Source: Rubrivivax sp.
GTDB taxonomy: Bacteria > Pseudomonadota > Gammaproteobacteria > Burkholderiales > Burkholderiaceae_C
Assembly: GCA_030653385.1 (NCBI GenBank)
Contig: JAURZM010000032.1
Coordinates: 124,001 to 188,000, forward strand
Length of the DNA: 64,000 nucleotides
Direction: 5' to 3'
A program made the position numbers and the translations under genes. Below are positions 28,389 to 38,278 of the stretch, piece after piece. How positions within the stretch are numbered: the stretch's first letter is position 1; each line of letters opens with the position of its first letter. The notes under the pieces were generated by a model. The model searched no databases, was not told the DNA's origin, and saw nothing but the letters and a program-made list of their open reading frames with translations.

Positions 28389-29327
28389 ATGAGCACAGCG
28401 TTTTACAGCCATCCCGCCTGCCGTGGCCATGACATGGGGCCTGGCCATCCGGAATGCCCGCAAAGGCTGGACGCCATCGCCGACCACCTGCTGGCCACCG
28501 GCCTGGACGTGGCGCTGGACTACCGCGAAGCCCCACCGGCCACGCTGGAACAGCTGGGCCGCGCCCACACCAGCAACTACGTCAACGAACTGCAAGACCT
28601 GCTGCAGCAGGTGCAGGCCGCCGGTGAACCGCGTGCACTGGACCCCGACACCATCGCCTGCCCCGGCACGCTGCAGGCCGCGCTGTATGCCGCCGGCGCG
28701 GCGGTGGCCGCCACCGACGACGTGCTGAGCGGCCGTGCACAGAATGCCTTCTGCTCGGTGCGCCCGCCCGGCCACCACGCCACGCGCGACGAGACGATGG
28801 GCTTCTGCTTCTTCAACAACGTGGCGGTCGCAGCACGCCATGCGCTGGACGTGCACGGCCTGAAGCGGGTGGCCATCATCGACTTCGACGTGCACCACGG
28901 CAACGGCACCGAAGACATCATCGCCGGCGACGACCGCGTGCTGATGTGCAGCTTCTTCCAGCATCCGCTGTACCCGTACAGCGGCGCCGTGCCCAAGGGC
29001 ACCAACATGGTCAACGTGCCGGTGGCGCCCTACACCCGCGGGCCGGCCGTGCGCCAGACCATCCTGGACATGTGGATCCCCGAGCTGGACCGCTTCAAGC
29101 CCGAGATGGTCTTCATCAGCGCCGGCTTCGACGCCCACCGCGAAGACGACCTGGGCCAGATGGCGCTGGTCGAGGACGACTACGCCTGGATCACGCAGCA
29201 GCTGGTGCAGGTCGCGCGCCGTCACTCGCACGGCCGCATCGTGTCGTGCCTGGAAGGCGGCTACAGCCTCAGCGCCCTGGCACGCAGCGTGGCTGCGCAC
29301 GTGCGGGTGCTGGCCGACGTGGCCTGA
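28389..29327 (+). CDS. histone deacetylase family protein
   Basis: 312 aa. Zinc-dependent deacetylase fold of the arginase/deacetylase superfamily. The active-site region is complete: [20 protein letters not shown] (tandem His), [15 protein letters not shown] (metal Asp and His), [15 protein letters not shown] (metal Asp) and CLEGGYS. In bacteria relatives act on acetylated polyamines or small amides (acetoin utilisation or acetylpolyamine amidohydrolase types); which one cannot be told from sequence. It is divergent from the MoxR gene and followed after 34 bp by an mscS gene, with a weak hairpin between. Confidence 0.92.
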   Translation: MSTAFYSHPACRGHDMGPGHPECPQRLDAIADHLLATGLDVALDYREAPPATLEQLGRAHTSNYVNELQDLLQQVQAAGEPRALDPDTIACPGTLQAALYAAGAAVAATDDVLSGRAQNAFCSVRPPGHHATRDETMGFCFFNNVAVAARHALDVHGLKRVAIIDFDVHHGNGTEDIIAGDDRVLMCSFFQHPLYPYSGAVPKGTNMVNVPVAPYTRGPAVRQTILDMWIPELDRFKPEMVFISAGFDAHREDDLGQMALVEDDYAWITQQLVQVARRHSHGRIVSCLEGGYSLSALARSVAAHVRVLADVA

Positions 29328-29346
29328 GGCCGTTTCGGCCACTTTT
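29328..29346 (+). terminator. weak terminator candidate
   Basis: Directly after the deacetylase stop codon, GGCCG-TTT-CGGCC is followed by ACTTTTG. The stem is only five base pairs and the T run four, so read-through into the mscS gene is likely. Confidence 0.3.
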
Positions 29347-29361
29347 GTCCTTCACTGAACC

Positions 29362-30651
29362 ATGACCCCCACGCTGTCGGCCGCAGAGATCGGCCAGCTG
29401 GCCGGCGCGTTGCTCAAACCTTCGGCCCTGGTCGAGCTGGGCATCTTTGCCGGCTGCCTGGTGCTGGCATGGGCCATCGTGCGCCTGCTGCGCGGCAGCA
29501 CGCCCACGCCGGGCTCGACCTGGTTCGGCGACCGCATCATCGACGGCGCGCTGTTTCCGGGCCTGGCCCTGCTGCTGGCGCTGCTGGCACGCTGGCTCTT
29601 GCAGGACGTGCTGCCGATCGCGGTCTTCAAGCTCGTCGTGCCCATCCTGCTGTCGCTGGCCGTCATCCGGCTCACGGTGCGGGTGCTGAGCGTGACATTC
29701 CCGAATTCGGCGCTGATGCGCATCGTCGAACGCAGCGTGTCGTGGCTGGCCTGGGTTGCGATGGTGCTGTGGGTCACCGGCGTCTTGCCGCTGCTGCTGC
29801 AGGAGCTCGACGAGATCACCTGGAAGCTGGGCAGCACACAGGTCTCGGTGCGCAGCATGCTGGAAGCGACCATCACGGCCGTGATGGCGCTGCTGCTGGC
29901 GCTGTGGGTGAGCTCGCTGCTGGAAGCGCGCCTGCTGCAGGGCGCCACCGACAACATCAGCATTCGCAAGATGGCGGCCAACGCGCTGCGTGCCGTGCTG
30001 CTGTTCATGGGCCTGGTGTTTGCGCTGTCGGCTGCCGGCATCGACCTCACGGCGCTGGGTGTGCTGGGCGGTGCGCTGGGCGTGGGCATCGGCTTTGGCC
30101 TGCAGAAGCTGGCGGCCAACTACATCAGCGGTTTTGTGATCCTGGCCGAACGCAGCATGCGCATCGGCGACATCGTCAGGGTCGACAACTTCGAGGGCCG
30201 CATCACCGACATCACCACACGCTTCACCGTGATCCGCGCGCTGAACGGCCGCGAAAGCATCGTGCCCAACGAAATGATGATCACGCAGCGGGTCGAAAAC
30301 TCCTCGCTGGCCGACCCCAAGGTGGGGCTCAACACGGTGGTGCAGGTGGCCTACGGCACCGACTTGGACGCGTTGATGCCACGCATGCTGGAGGTGGTGG
30401 CCCAGGTGCCGCGGGTAATTGACGACCCCGCGCCAGGCGTGCTGCTCAGCAACTTCGCGGCCGATGGGCTGGAGCTCACCGTGGGTTTCTGGATTGCCGA
30501 TCCCGACAAGGGCCTGCTCGGCCCGCGTTCGCAGGTCAATCTTGCGCTGCTGAAGCTGTTCGACGAGATGGGTGTCGAGATCCCTTTCCCGCAGCGTGTG
30601 CTGCGGCAGGCCGAGCCACCCGCCCGCGTCACGGCGCCAGGCGCTCCCTGA
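29362..30651 (+). CDS. MscS family mechanosensitive ion channel
   Basis: 429 aa. It has several membrane helices (about 25-235) and then the MscS core: the pore helix [20 protein letters not shown] with its Gly/Ala pattern, the beta domain [38 protein letters not shown], and the alpha/beta C-terminal part. MscS channels open under membrane tension and release solutes at hypo-osmotic shock. The extra N-terminal helices make it longer than E. coli MscS (286 aa). Its 3' end overlaps the convergent pdxH by 23 bp. Confidence 0.92.
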   Translation: MTPTLSAAEIGQLAGALLKPSALVELGIFAGCLVLAWAIVRLLRGSTPTPGSTWFGDRIIDGALFPGLALLLALLARWLLQDVLPIAVFKLVVPILLSLAVIRLTVRVLSVTFPNSALMRIVERSVSWLAWVAMVLWVTGVLPLLLQELDEITWKLGSTQVSVRSMLEATITAVMALLLALWVSSLLEARLLQGATDNISIRKMAANALRAVLLFMGLVFALSAAGIDLTALGVLGGALGVGIGFGLQKLAANYISGFVILAERSMRIGDIVRVDNFEGRITDITTRFTVIRALNGRESIVPNEMMITQRVENSSLADPKVGLNTVVQVAYGTDLDALMPRMLEVVAQVPRVIDDPAPGVLLSNFAADGLELTVGFWIADPDKGLLGPRSQVNLALLKLFDEMGVEIPFPQRVLRQAEPPARVTAPGAP

Positions 30652-31261
30652 GCCACTCTGCAGCTGCCTGGCGGTAACGCAGGCGGTCGTGCAGGCGGCT
30701 CTTGCGGCCTTGCCAGAATTCCCAGCGGTCGGGCACCAGGCGGTAGCCGCCCCAGTGCGGGGGGCGTGGTGGGTTCAGCGCGTGCAAGGCGGCGGCTTTT
30801 GCCGCACCCGTCACCAGCACGGCGCGCGAGCTGATGACCTGGCTCTGCGGCGAGGCCCAGGCACCCAGTCGTGAGTCCAGCGGGCGGCTGGCGTAGTAGC
30901 TGTCGGACTCTTCGGCGCTGGTTTTTTCAACCCGCCCTTCGATGCGCACCACCCGTTCCAGTTCAACCCAGTGGAACTGCAAGGCCGCCATCGGCAGGTG
31001 GGCCAGTTCCTGGCCCTTGCGGCTTTGGTAGTTGGTGTACCAGACGATGCCGCGCGCATCGAAACCCTTGATCAGCACGATGCGGGTCGAAGGCCTGCCG
31101 TCGCTGCCCACGGTGGCCAGCGTCATGGCATTCGGTTCGGGCAGCTGCGCCTGCAGAGCCTGGTCGAACCAGCGCTGGAATTGCTGCAGCGGGTCGGCCG
31201 CTGAAGCGCTTTCGTCCAGTTCGTCTCTCTCGTAACTCTTGCGCAGCGCGGCGATGTCCAT
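30629..31261 (-). CDS. pdxH: pyridoxine/pyridoxamine 5'-phosphate oxidase
   Basis: 210 aa. An FMN enzyme making pyridoxal 5'-phosphate from pyridoxine or pyridoxamine phosphate, the last step of vitamin B6 synthesis and salvage. Landmarks: [37 protein letters not shown] and [14 protein letters not shown] for FMN binding, [20 protein letters not shown], and the C-terminal signature [18 protein letters not shown]. Full length. The start is [11 protein letters not shown]; the extra upstream frame lacks family character. Confidence 0.95.
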   Translation of the reverse strand: MDIAALRKSYERDELDESASAADPLQQFQRWFDQALQAQLPEPNAMTLATVGSDGRPSTRIVLIKGFDARGIVWYTNYQSRKGQELAHLPMAALQFHWVELERVVRIEGRVEKTSAEESDSYYASRPLDSRLGAWASPQSQVISSRAVLVTGAAKAAALHALNPPRPPHWGGYRLVPDRWEFWQGRKSRLHDRLRYRQAAAEWLRERLAP

Positions 31262-31413
31262 GCGGCAGTATGCACGGCCGACCCGGGGTGCATCCCTTAC
31301 GGGGAACGACGTAAGTGATGGCCCCACTAGCTGATGGCTGTTGTGGTGGTCATTCTTCCGGCCAAGGAGGACGTCCGCGGTGCGCAACTGGCGCTGCTGG
31401 CTCCAAACAAAAA

Positions 31414-32037
31414 ATGCGTTTCAGACCCACCATCGTCGTGCCCGCTGCGGGTCGTGGCAGCCGTTTTGGCGGCACGCAGCACAAGCTGGAGCAGCCCTTC
31501 GACGGCCTGACCGTGCTGGGCGCCACGCTGCGGCATGCGATCCAGACCCAACTGCCGGTGGTGGTGGTGACCAGCGAAGCGATGGCGCCGTTGGTGGCGC
31601 GCCTGGTGGCCACACGCGACATGGTGGTGCTCGGTGCCGCCGAAGCCGCGCGCGGCATGGGCTACAGCATCGCCACCGGCGTGGCCGAACGTTCCGGTGC
31701 ACCGGGCTGGCTGGTGCTGCCGGGTGACATGCCCCGGGTGCAGCCCGGCACCTTGCTGGCCGTGGCCACGGCGCTGGAACAACACCCGGTGGTCTACGCG
31801 CAGCACAAGGGCCGGCGTGGCCACCCGGTGGGCTTTGCTGCCGAGCTGTATTCCGAACTGATCCTGCTGGACAACGACGACGGTGCCCGTCGTGTCGTGG
31901 CACGTTACCCGGCGTTTGGTGTCGACGTCGAAGACGCCGGCGTGCTGATGGACGTCGACACGCCGGCCGACCTGGAAGCCCTGCAGGCCAGCAGCCACAC
32001 GGCGCCGATGGACAGCCCGGCCGCCAGCCGCAGCTGA
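31414..32037 (+). CDS. MobA/MocA-like nucleotidyltransferase
   Basis: 207 aa. NTP-transferase fold beginning [13 protein letters not shown], a variant of the LAAGxGxRxG loop, followed by [26 protein letters not shown] supplies the metal-binding Asp, and [14 protein letters not shown] and [14 protein letters not shown] close the domain, as in CTP:molybdopterin cytidylyltransferase (MocA) and relatives. No molybdoenzyme gene is nearby, so the cofactor assignment is open. ATG 31414 is chosen because the conserved fold begins six residues later. The 150 bp upstream contain nothing I can name. Confidence 0.82.
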   Translation: MRFRPTIVVPAAGRGSRFGGTQHKLEQPFDGLTVLGATLRHAIQTQLPVVVVTSEAMAPLVARLVATRDMVVLGAAEAARGMGYSIATGVAERSGAPGWLVLPGDMPRVQPGTLLAVATALEQHPVVYAQHKGRRGHPVGFAAELYSELILLDNDDGARRVVARYPAFGVDVEDAGVLMDVDTPADLEALQASSHTAPMDSPAASRS

Positions 32038-32649
32038 CTACAGCAGGCCCTGGCGCTGCGCCAGGGCCATCAGGCGCTCGATCTCGCGGTCATGCACACC
32101 TCGCTCACGCAGCGCGGTGGCGGTTTCAGCCAGGTACTGCAGGGTGGTGCCGTAGCGGCCGCTGGCGTGGCGAAGGATGTGCGTGACTTCGTCGTCGGGC
32201 AGGCGCGGCAGGCAGGCTTCGCTGCGGCGGCTGAGCGTGAAGGCCAGCGCCAGCACGGTGCCCTGCGGCGTGCGGCAGGGCAAGAGGCGCGGGTCATAGA
32301 CGCCAGTGGGCATTTCGCGCGCCCACAGGCGGTCGAGCTCGGCGTCGGCGGTTTCGGGTCGCAGCCGGTAGACCACGCCCCGGCAGGCGCCACCCGGAAG
32401 CAGCGCAAACACAAGACCCGGTTGCTGCGGCGTGCCGCGGTTGACGCGGGACCGCATGCGCAAGGCGCGGTGCCAGCCGTGCAGCAGTGCGCTGCGGTGT
32501 TCGGCGGCGTCGAATTCCGGGCGCCAGATCAGCGAGGCATAGCCAAAAACCCACAGGGCAGCCTTGCCCGGGTGGCCCTGCGCTTGTTGGTCCGCCGAGG
32601 CCTGCCAGCGCTGGCGCAACTGCACAAGGGCCGCTGCGGGGTCACGCAT
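32038..32649 (-). CDS. ChaC-type gamma-glutamylcyclotransferase
   Basis: 203 aa from ATG 32649 (234 aa if ATG 32742 is used; neither has a good ribosome site and the extra segment has less typical codon use). ChaC enzymes split glutathione to 5-oxoproline and Cys-Gly. Landmarks: the substrate loop VFGYASLIWRPEFD (family form YGSLIW, here with Ala), LHGWHRALRMRSRVNRGTPQQPG, GGACRGVVYRL, and WAREMPTGVYDPRLLP with the probable catalytic Glu in WARE. Divergent from edd. Confidence 0.85.
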   Translation of the reverse strand: MRDPAAALVQLRQRWQASADQQAQGHPGKAALWVFGYASLIWRPEFDAAEHRSALLHGWHRALRMRSRVNRGTPQQPGLVFALLPGGACRGVVYRLRPETADAELDRLWAREMPTGVYDPRLLPCRTPQGTVLALAFTLSRRSEACLPRLPDDEVTHILRHASGRYGTTLQYLAETATALRERGVHDREIERLMALAQRQGLL

Positions 32650-32777
32650 GATCAAGTCGGGTGAGACCGTGCCAGCGGTACCGGTGGCACTGACGGCAGC
32701 GCGGGTTTCGGCAGGGGGCAAAAGGCTCACAAGCGACAGCATCGCACAGCCCGCGAGGCCCGTGCGGGCTCTTCCAC

Positions 32778-32820
32778 TTGAATTGACGCTGTAACTTGGT
32801 TACTTCACAATGAATGGCAT
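32778..32820 (+). promoter_or_regulatory. edd promoter region with HexR-like operator
   Basis: 32790-32804 reads TGTAACTTGGTTACT, an inverted repeat (GTAAC-TTG-GTTAC) resembling the HexR box, roughly TGTA-A/G-T-(A/T)3-A-C/T-TACA, which controls Entner-Doudoroff genes in several proteobacteria. It lies between a possible -35 TTGACG (32783-32788) and a possible -10 CACAAT (32806-32811), 17 bp apart. Transcription would then start at about 32818-32819, right at the second ATG of edd. No Shine-Dalgarno is visible, so the message may be leaderless. Promoter placement is inference. Confidence 0.45.
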
Positions 32821-34663
32821 GGTTACATCCTCTTCGGGCCTGCATCCGGTGGTCCAGGCCGTCACGCGGCGCATCGTGCAGCGCAGCGCGCCCACCCGTT
32901 CGGCCTACCTGGCACGCATCGACCGCTTGGTGGGTCGACCCCCGGGTGCTGATCGCATGGGCTGCGCCAACGTCGCCCATGCCTTTGCGGCCTTGCCGGC
33001 CAACGACAAGTTCCGTGTCGTGGTGCAGAAGGCGCCGAACCTGGGCGTGGTGACGGCGTACAACGACATGCTGTCGGCACACCAGCCCTACGAAAGTTAT
33101 CCGGCGCTGATCCGCGACGAAGCCCGCCTGCACGGCGCCACGGCGCAGGTGGCCGGCGGTGTGCCGGCCATGTGCGACGGTGTCACGCAGGGCCTGCCCG
33201 GCATGGAGCTGAGCCTGTTTTCGCGCGACACCATTGCCATGGCCACCGCGGTGGCGCTGACTCACGACGTCTTCGACGCCGTGCTGCTGCTGGGTGTGTG
33301 CGACAAGATCGTGCCCGGGCTCCTGATCGGGGCCTTGCACTTCGGCCATCTGCCCTGTGTTTTCGTGCCGGCCGGGCCGATGGGCACGGGCCTGAGCAAC
33401 GACGCCAAGAGCAAGGTGCGCGAGCAGTCGGCGCAGGGCCTGGTGGGCCGTGGCGAGTTGCTGGCCGCCGAAAGCGCCGCTTACCACGGCCCCGGCACCT
33501 GCACCTTCTACGGCACCGCCAACAGCAACCAGATGCTGCTCGAGGCCATGGGCCTGCACGTGCCGGGGGCGGCATTCGTGCATCCGCACGCGGGCTTGCG
33601 CGAAGCGCTGACACGTGAAGCCGTGCGCAACGCGCTGGCCATCTCGGGCAAGGGCGGCAGCACACGCTTCACACCGATCGGCCGCTTGGTGGACGAACGG
33701 GTCATCGTCAATGCGATGGTTGCGCTGCTGGCCACCGGCGGCAGCACCAACCACCTCATCCACTGGGTGGCGGTGGCGCGGGCTGCGGGCATCGTCATCG
33801 ACTGGACCGACTTCGCCGACCTCTCGGCCGCCACGCCGCTGCTGGCCCGCGTCTACCCCAACGGCAGCGCCGACGTGAACCAGTTCCAGGCCGCCGGCGG
33901 CCCGGCCTATGTGTTGCGGGAACTGATGGTCAGTGGTGGCCTGCACACCGACGTGGCCACGGTGTCGGCACGTGGCACGCCGGCCTACAGCGAACTGCCG
34001 CTGCTGGACGGCGACAAACTGCGCTGGACCGCGCTGCCGCCCGACAGTGGCGACAGCAGCATCGTGCGACCCGCTGCGCGCCCGTTTTCCACCAGCGGCG
34101 GCCTGAAGTTGCTGCAGGGTAACCTGGGCCGCTGCGTCATCAAGACCTCGGCCATACCCGACGACCGCCATGTCATCGAAGCGCCGGCGCGTGTCTTCGA
34201 CAGCCAGGAAGCCCTGTTGGCTGCCTTCAAGGCCGGCGAACTGGAAAGGGACCTGGTGGCGGTGGTGCGCTTCCAGGGCCCGCGTGCCAATGGCATGCCC
34301 GAACTGCACAAGCTGACACCACCCCTGGCGGTGCTGCAGGGCAAGGGCTTCAAGGTGGCGCTGGTCACCGACGGCCGCATGAGCGGCGCCAGCGGCAAGG
34401 TGCCGGCGGCCATCCACGTCAACCCCGAGGCACTGGCCGGCGGCCCGCTGGCCAAGGTGCGCGACGGCGACATCATCCGGCTCGACGCCGCGCAAGGCAC
34501 ACTGCAGGCACTGGTGGCTGCCGATGAATGGGCCACACGGCCGCTCGCACATCTGTCACCCGAACAGGCCGAAGTCAACGCCCACGACCTGGGGCGCGAA
34601 CTGTTTGCCGGCATGCGGCGCAACGTGCGCAGTGCCGAAGAAGGTGCCGTGACCTGGCTCTAG
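32819..34663 (+). CDS. edd: 6-phosphogluconate dehydratase
   Basis: 614 aa. An iron-sulfur enzyme of the IlvD/Edd family converting 6-phosphogluconate to 2-keto-3-deoxy-6-phosphogluconate. Conserved stretches: [66 protein letters not shown] and [18 protein letters not shown]; the cysteines in MCDG, GVCDK and GTCTFYG are the likely cluster ligands. ATG 32810 is three codons upstream and equally in frame. eda follows, completing the Entner-Doudoroff pair; zwf and pgl are not in the window. Confidence 0.95.
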   Translation: MVTSSSGLHPVVQAVTRRIVQRSAPTRSAYLARIDRLVGRPPGADRMGCANVAHAFAALPANDKFRVVVQKAPNLGVVTAYNDMLSAHQPYESYPALIRDEARLHGATAQVAGGVPAMCDGVTQGLPGMELSLFSRDTIAMATAVALTHDVFDAVLLLGVCDKIVPGLLIGALHFGHLPCVFVPAGPMGTGLSNDAKSKVREQSAQGLVGRGELLAAESAAYHGPGTCTFYGTANSNQMLLEAMGLHVPGAAFVHPHAGLREALTREAVRNALAISGKGGSTRFTPIGRLVDERVIVNAMVALLATGGSTNHLIHWVAVARAAGIVIDWTDFADLSAATPLLARVYPNGSADVNQFQAAGGPAYVLRELMVSGGLHTDVATVSARGTPAYSELPLLDGDKLRWTALPPDSGDSSIVRPAARPFSTSGGLKLLQGNLGRCVIKTSAIPDDRHVIEAPARVFDSQEALLAAFKAGELERDLVAVVRFQGPRANGMPELHKLTPPLAVLQGKGFKVALVTDGRMSGASGKVPAAIHVNPEALAGGPLAKVRDGDIIRLDAAQGTLQALVAADEWATRPLAHLSPEQAEVNAHDLGRELFAGMRRNVRSAEEGAVTWL

Positions 34664-34729
34664 CCGGTGAGCGGCCACCCCGAACCCGAGATTCGATCCC
34701 GAACCGCTCACGATGGCGATGTCGAACCC

Positions 34730-35356
34730 ATGAACAACACCCTTGAACTGGCCGCTCATGGCCCCGTGATCCCGGTCATCGTCATCCAGCGCCTGCAAGA
34801 CGCCGTGCCGCTGGCGCAAGCCCTGGTGGCCGGCGGTGTGCGGGTGCTGGAAGTGACGATGCGCACGCCGGTGGCGCTGGCCGCCATCGAGGCCATCGCC
34901 CGGGCGGTGCCCGAGGCCATCGTCGGCGCCGGCACCATCCGCAGCGCCGCCGATGCCCGTGCAGCGCGCGCAGCGGGCAGTGTCTTCGGCGTCAGCCCCG
35001 GTTACACCGCCGAGGTGGGCGCTGCCTGCCGCGACGCCGGCCTGCCGCTGCTGCCGGGTGTGGCCACGGCCAGCGAGGTGATGGCGGCGCAGGCCGACGG
35101 GCTGGCCTTCCTGAAGTTTTTTCCGGCCACCGCCGCGGGTGGCATCCCGATGCTGAAGGCGCTGGCCGGGCCCTTTCCCGATGTGGTGTTCTGCCCCACG
35201 GGCGGCATCACCGTGGACACCGCGCCGCAGTTCCTGGCGCTGCCCAACGTGAAGGTGTGTGGTGGTTCCTGGCTGACGCCGCAGGACGCGGTGGAAGCCG
35301 GCGACTGGGCCCGCATCACCCAGCTGGCACAGGCGGCTTCGGCGCTGCGCGCCTGA
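34730..35356 (+). CDS. eda: KDPG / KHG aldolase
   Basis: 208 aa. A class I aldolase cleaving 2-keto-3-deoxy-6-phosphogluconate to pyruvate and glyceraldehyde 3-phosphate. The Schiff-base lysine is Lys129 in LAFLKFFPA and the catalytic Glu is Glu41 in VLEVTMRTP; the phosphate-binding end is FCPTGGITVDTAPQFL. ATG 34730 matches the family N-terminus. An in-frame extension back to 34667 looks non-coding. It lies 66 bp after edd and is presumably cotranscribed. Confidence 0.95.
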   Translation: MNNTLELAAHGPVIPVIVIQRLQDAVPLAQALVAGGVRVLEVTMRTPVALAAIEAIARAVPEAIVGAGTIRSAADARAARAAGSVFGVSPGYTAEVGAACRDAGLPLLPGVATASEVMAAQADGLAFLKFFPATAAGGIPMLKALAGPFPDVVFCPTGGITVDTAPQFLALPNVKVCGGSWLTPQDAVEAGDWARITQLAQAASALRA

Positions 35357-35380
35357 GCCGGCCGGCAGCCGGCTGCGGTT

Positions 35381-35935
35381 TCAGGGCCGTGGCTTGACGT
35401 CGCCGCAGTCGGCGGCCAGCCAGCGTGCGCGGGTCTGCATCTCCATCGTTTCGTCGCGGCTCTTGCGTGCCGACGTGATGCGGATGCGGCCCTGGTGTTC
35501 CTTGTCGCTGATGAGCGTGAATTCGCCTTCGCCGCTGGCCTTGCGCTCGCCCGTGCACTCCATCTTGAACTTCACTGTCTTGCCGCTGCGGCTCATCTGG
35601 GTCTGCTTGCACTGACCGTCCGGGTCCGACTGCGGCACTTCGTTGCGCGCGGCCTGTTCCGGGGTCAAGCAGACCTTCAGGCTCATGCCCGGGCCGGCGC
35701 CGGGCATGCCGGTGCCCATGCCCTGGGCCTTCATCGCCTCTTCGATCTGCTTGCGTTTTTCGGGTGGCATCGCGGCCAGTTGGGCCTGCATCTGGGCCAT
35801 GGCCGCTTCGAGCTCGCCGCTGCCGGTTTTCATCGTCATCTGGTGTTCCCACAGACCGGGCCGCAGCTGCTGAGCCTGCGCCGCCGGCCCAGCCAGGGCC
35901 AGAAGCAGCGTGGTGACGCAGGTGACGGTTTTCAT
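35381..35935 (-). CDS. DUF3617 family exported protein
   Basis: 184 aa with a signal peptide (MKTVTCVTTLLLALAGPAAQA). The mature part starts QQLRPGLWEHQMTMKTGSG, the usual DUF3617 opening, and has four cysteines likely to pair (KVCLTPEQ, DGQCKQTQM, KMECTGE, AADCGDVK). Residues about 40-85 are a Met/Gln-rich helical insert with PPEKRKQIEEAMKAQGMG. Function unknown. Its ATG overlaps the stop of the PaiB-like gene (ATGA), so the two are coupled. Confidence 0.85.
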   Translation of the reverse strand: MKTVTCVTTLLLALAGPAAQAQQLRPGLWEHQMTMKTGSGELEAAMAQMQAQLAAMPPEKRKQIEEAMKAQGMGTGMPGAGPGMSLKVCLTPEQAARNEVPQSDPDGQCKQTQMSRSGKTVKFKMECTGERKASGEGEFTLISDKEHQGRIRITSARKSRDETMEMQTRARWLAADCGDVKPRP

Positions 35936-36570
35936 GGCGTGTCCTTGTGGGGTGGGCCCGTGTCGCGCACGAGCCGGGCCATGGCGCTGGCCTTGTCCTG
36001 CAGCCCCAGAGCCACGCCCAGGCGGTCGGGCTCGCTGCGGTTCTGGCTGACCTTCCACTTGCCCACCAGCCGCGTCAGCGGGATGCGGATGCCGACGATG
36101 GCCCGCAGCATGGGCTGCACGTAGTCGTCGGGTGCGTCCGACACCGCCCAAGGCGCTTCGCGGCCGCTTTCGTGGTGGTGTGTCAGCCGGCTGACCAGTT
36201 GGTGCAGCCAAGGTGCATCTTCCACCGCTTCCAGCACGCCGTGGGCGTGCACCACGGCGTAGTTCCAGGTCGGCACCACCTTGTGCGTGGCGGCCTTGCT
36301 GGGGTACCAGCTGGGGCTCACATAGGCCTGCGGTCCGCTGAACACCGCCAACACCGGGGCGCCGTTGGCGTGCTGCCACACGGGGTTGGCGCGCGCCACG
36401 TGCCCGAACAAGGTGCCGTGTGGCCCCGCCGTGGCGTCGAATTCCAGCGGCACGTGGTCGGCGCTCAGCCCTTCGGCCGTTGTGGTGACCAGCGTGGCCA
36501 GCGGGTGATCACGCAGCAGCCCGTGCAGGGCGGCCGCGTCGTGCTGCTCGAAGTGGCGGGGCAGGTACAC
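35932..36570 (-). CDS. PaiB-type FMN-binding protein
   Basis: 212 aa from GTG 36570 (VYLPRHFEQHD, the standard family opening read as MYLP). It is a split-barrel flavin-binding fold. Landmarks: LRDHPLATLVTTTAEGLSADHVPLEF, GPQAYVSPSWYPSKAATHKVVPTWNYAVVHAHG and IVGIRIPLTRLVGKWKVSQNR. Bacillus PaiB represses sporulation and protease genes, but here a regulatory role is not shown and an enzyme or heme/flavin role is as likely. The gene starts 29 bp after gloA. Confidence 0.87.
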   Translation of the reverse strand: MYLPRHFEQHDAAALHGLLRDHPLATLVTTTAEGLSADHVPLEFDATAGPHGTLFGHVARANPVWQHANGAPVLAVFSGPQAYVSPSWYPSKAATHKVVPTWNYAVVHAHGVLEAVEDAPWLHQLVSRLTHHHESGREAPWAVSDAPDDYVQPMLRAIVGIRIPLTRLVGKWKVSQNRSEPDRLGVALGLQDKASAMARLVRDTGPPHKDTP

Positions 36571-36598
36571 GGCGCAGGGCTGAAAGGTGGCGGTTCGC

Positions 36599-36997
36599 TC
36601 AGGCCGGACGCTGGATGAGCTCGATCTTGTAGCCGTCGGGGTCGGTGATGAAGGCGATGACGGTGCTGCCACCCTTGACCGGGCCTGGCTCGCGTGTGAT
36701 CGCGCCACCCAGCGCAGCGGCCTTGTCGCGCACCGCCGTGCACGTGGCGGCCACGTCGGGCACGCCGATGGCGATGTGGCCGAAGGCGCTGCCGAGTTCG
36801 TAGGTGTCGACGCCGTAGTTGTAGGTCAGCTCGATCTCGGCGTGCTCGGGGTTGCGGCCATAACCGACAAAGGCCAGGTCGTACTTCTGGTCGGGGCGTT
36901 CGTTGGTGCGCAGCAGGCTCATGCCGAGCACCTGCGTGTAGAAGTCGATCGATCGCTGCAGGTTGCCCACGCGCAGCATGGTGTGGAGGAGTTGCAT
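36599..36997 (-). CDS. gloA: lactoylglutathione lyase (glyoxalase I)
   Basis: 132 aa. It isomerises the hemithioacetal of methylglyoxal and glutathione to S-lactoylglutathione. All four metal ligands are in place: His5 (LLHTMLRV), Glu56 (EIELTYNYG), His74 (FGHIAIGV) and Glu126 (DGYKIELIQ). The short form without the eukaryotic insert suggests the nickel-type bacterial enzyme. ATG 36997 fits the family N-terminus; an in-frame ATG at 37015 would add six residues. The 139 bp upstream contain hairpins (37061-37072 and 37106-37124) of unknown role. Confidence 0.95.
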   Translation of the reverse strand: MQLLHTMLRVGNLQRSIDFYTQVLGMSLLRTNERPDQKYDLAFVGYGRNPEHAEIELTYNYGVDTYELGSAFGHIAIGVPDVAATCTAVRDKAAALGGAITREPGPVKGGSTVIAFITDPDGYKIELIQRPA

Positions 36998-37136
36998 GGA
37001 GGGTATGCCGTTCATCGAAGAAGTTGATCTGCGCCCGGCGCACTGCCGGGGGCGCGAGGCGGGCTGCAGCCCGGGCAGCAGGATACCGGAGCGCCGCGGT
37101 TGTTGGCCGGTGGCGGCCACCGGCACGGCAGCCGCG

Positions 37137-37685
37137 TCAGGGTTTCCTGCGCTGCATGTCGAACACCAGGCAAGTGGTCGAGGCGTGGGCGTACAGACGG
37201 CCATCGGGGCCCACCAGGCGGGCGTCGGCGGTGGCCGTCTGGCCGCCCAGGTGAATGACACGGCCTTCGGCACGCACCCGCTGCACCTGCGGTGTGATGG
37301 CACGCACCAGGTTCACCTTCAGTTCCAGCGTGGTGTAGGCCTTGCCCAGTGGCAGTCCGCTGTGCACCGCGCAGCCCATGGCCGAGTCCAGCAGCGTGGC
37401 GTACCAGCCACCGTGCACACCGCCCATCGGGTTCAGGTGTGCGGGGCCGGGTGTGCCCTGGAACACGGCCTTGCCGTGTTCGACAGCGATGAGCAGGAAG
37501 TCCAGCGTGGTGGCAATGGCGGCGTGGGGCAGCTCGCCGCGCAAGGTGGCCTGCAGCAATTGCAGACCGGTCATCGAAGCCGCGATATCGGGCGAAGCGA
37601 CACCGGCGCCAGGGCCGCTGGCGTTGCGCGCGCGCTGCGCGACCTCGGCTGCCAGCCAGTCGGCCAGCGGGTCGTGCGTGTCCAT
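37137..37685 (-). CDS. PaaI family hotdog thioesterase
   Basis: 182 aa. Hotdog-fold acyl-CoA thioesterase with the signature [20 protein letters not shown], where the Asp in LLDSAMG is the likely catalytic residue, and [17 protein letters not shown]. The N-terminal extension of about 60 residues is longer than in PaaI itself. Substrate unknown; aromatic or medium-chain CoA esters are typical. Divergent from a MarR regulator with a palindrome between them, so it is a likely target of that regulator. Confidence 0.88.
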   Translation of the reverse strand: MDTHDPLADWLAAEVAQRARNASGPGAGVASPDIAASMTGLQLLQATLRGELPHAAIATTLDFLLIAVEHGKAVFQGTPGPAHLNPMGGVHGGWYATLLDSAMGCAVHSGLPLGKAYTTLELKVNLVRAITPQVQRVRAEGRVIHLGGQTATADARLVGPDGRLYAHASTTCLVFDMQRRKP

Positions 37686-37710
37686 GGACTTTCCTTTGCA
37701 CGGGGTTTAA

Positions 37711-37726
37711 AGTTGCATATGCAACT
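37711..37726. promoter_or_regulatory. 16-bp perfect palindrome, likely MarR operator
   Basis: AGTTGCATATGCAACT is fully symmetrical and lies in the 54 bp between the start codons of the divergent thioesterase and MarR genes. Size and symmetry fit a MarR-family dimer site. It overlaps where both promoters must be, so it could control both genes. Confidence 0.7.
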
Positions 37727-37739
37727 ATACCAGGCCAGC

Positions 37740-38210
37740 ATGAGCGACACCTCCACCACCGCACCTCGCGGCTGCACGAACCTGAAGCTGCGCCAGCTCA
37801 GCCGCAGCGTGACCCGCCACTACGAGGCCTTCGTGGCGCCCACGGGCCTGCACATCACGCAGTACTCGCTGCTGTCGCATGTGGTCAAGCTGGGTCCGGT
37901 GCGCCTGGGCGAACTGGCGCAGGCCATGGGCCTGGAGCCTTCCACGCTCAGCCGCAACCTGCAGCCGCTGCTGGACAAGGGCCTGGCGCAGGTGCAGGTG
38001 GGCCAGGATTCACGCAGCCGCGTCGTGCACGCCACACCCGCCGGCGGGGCACTGCGTGGCCAGGCCCAGCGGGCGTGGAAGCGTGCGCAACTGGCGCTGA
38101 ACGACAAGCTGGGCGTGCAGCGGGTGGCTGCCTTGCACCGCCTGATCGACGAATGCCTGCCCTTGATGGCGGCCTCGGCTTCGTCGGACCAGGAAACCGG
38201 CCCTGACTGA
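37740..38210 (+). CDS. MarR family transcriptional regulator
   Basis: 156 aa. Winged helix-turn-helix repressor: dimer helix at the N-terminus, recognition region VRLGELAQAMGLEPSTLSRNLQPLLDKGLAQ (about 58-88), and wing with QDSRSRVVHATPAG. ATG 37740 is chosen; an earlier in-frame ATG at 37719 lies inside the palindrome. It probably binds 37711-37726 and controls the divergent thioesterase gene and itself. The ligand is not evident. Confidence 0.9.
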   Translation: MSDTSTTAPRGCTNLKLRQLSRSVTRHYEAFVAPTGLHITQYSLLSHVVKLGPVRLGELAQAMGLEPSTLSRNLQPLLDKGLAQVQVGQDSRSRVVHATPAGGALRGQAQRAWKRAQLALNDKLGVQRVAALHRLIDECLPLMAASASSDQETGPD

Positions 38211-38278
38211 GCACCGCCCCGCAGCGCCGCAGACGCGGCCGTTGATGCGGGTGATACCGGCGGCCGCCGCCTGACCGT

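Noticed and set aside
37106..37124. Hairpin GCCGGTGG-CGG-CCACCGGC between the thioesterase and gloA genes
   Set aside because: The stem is perfect but there is no T tract on either strand, so I do not call it a terminator.
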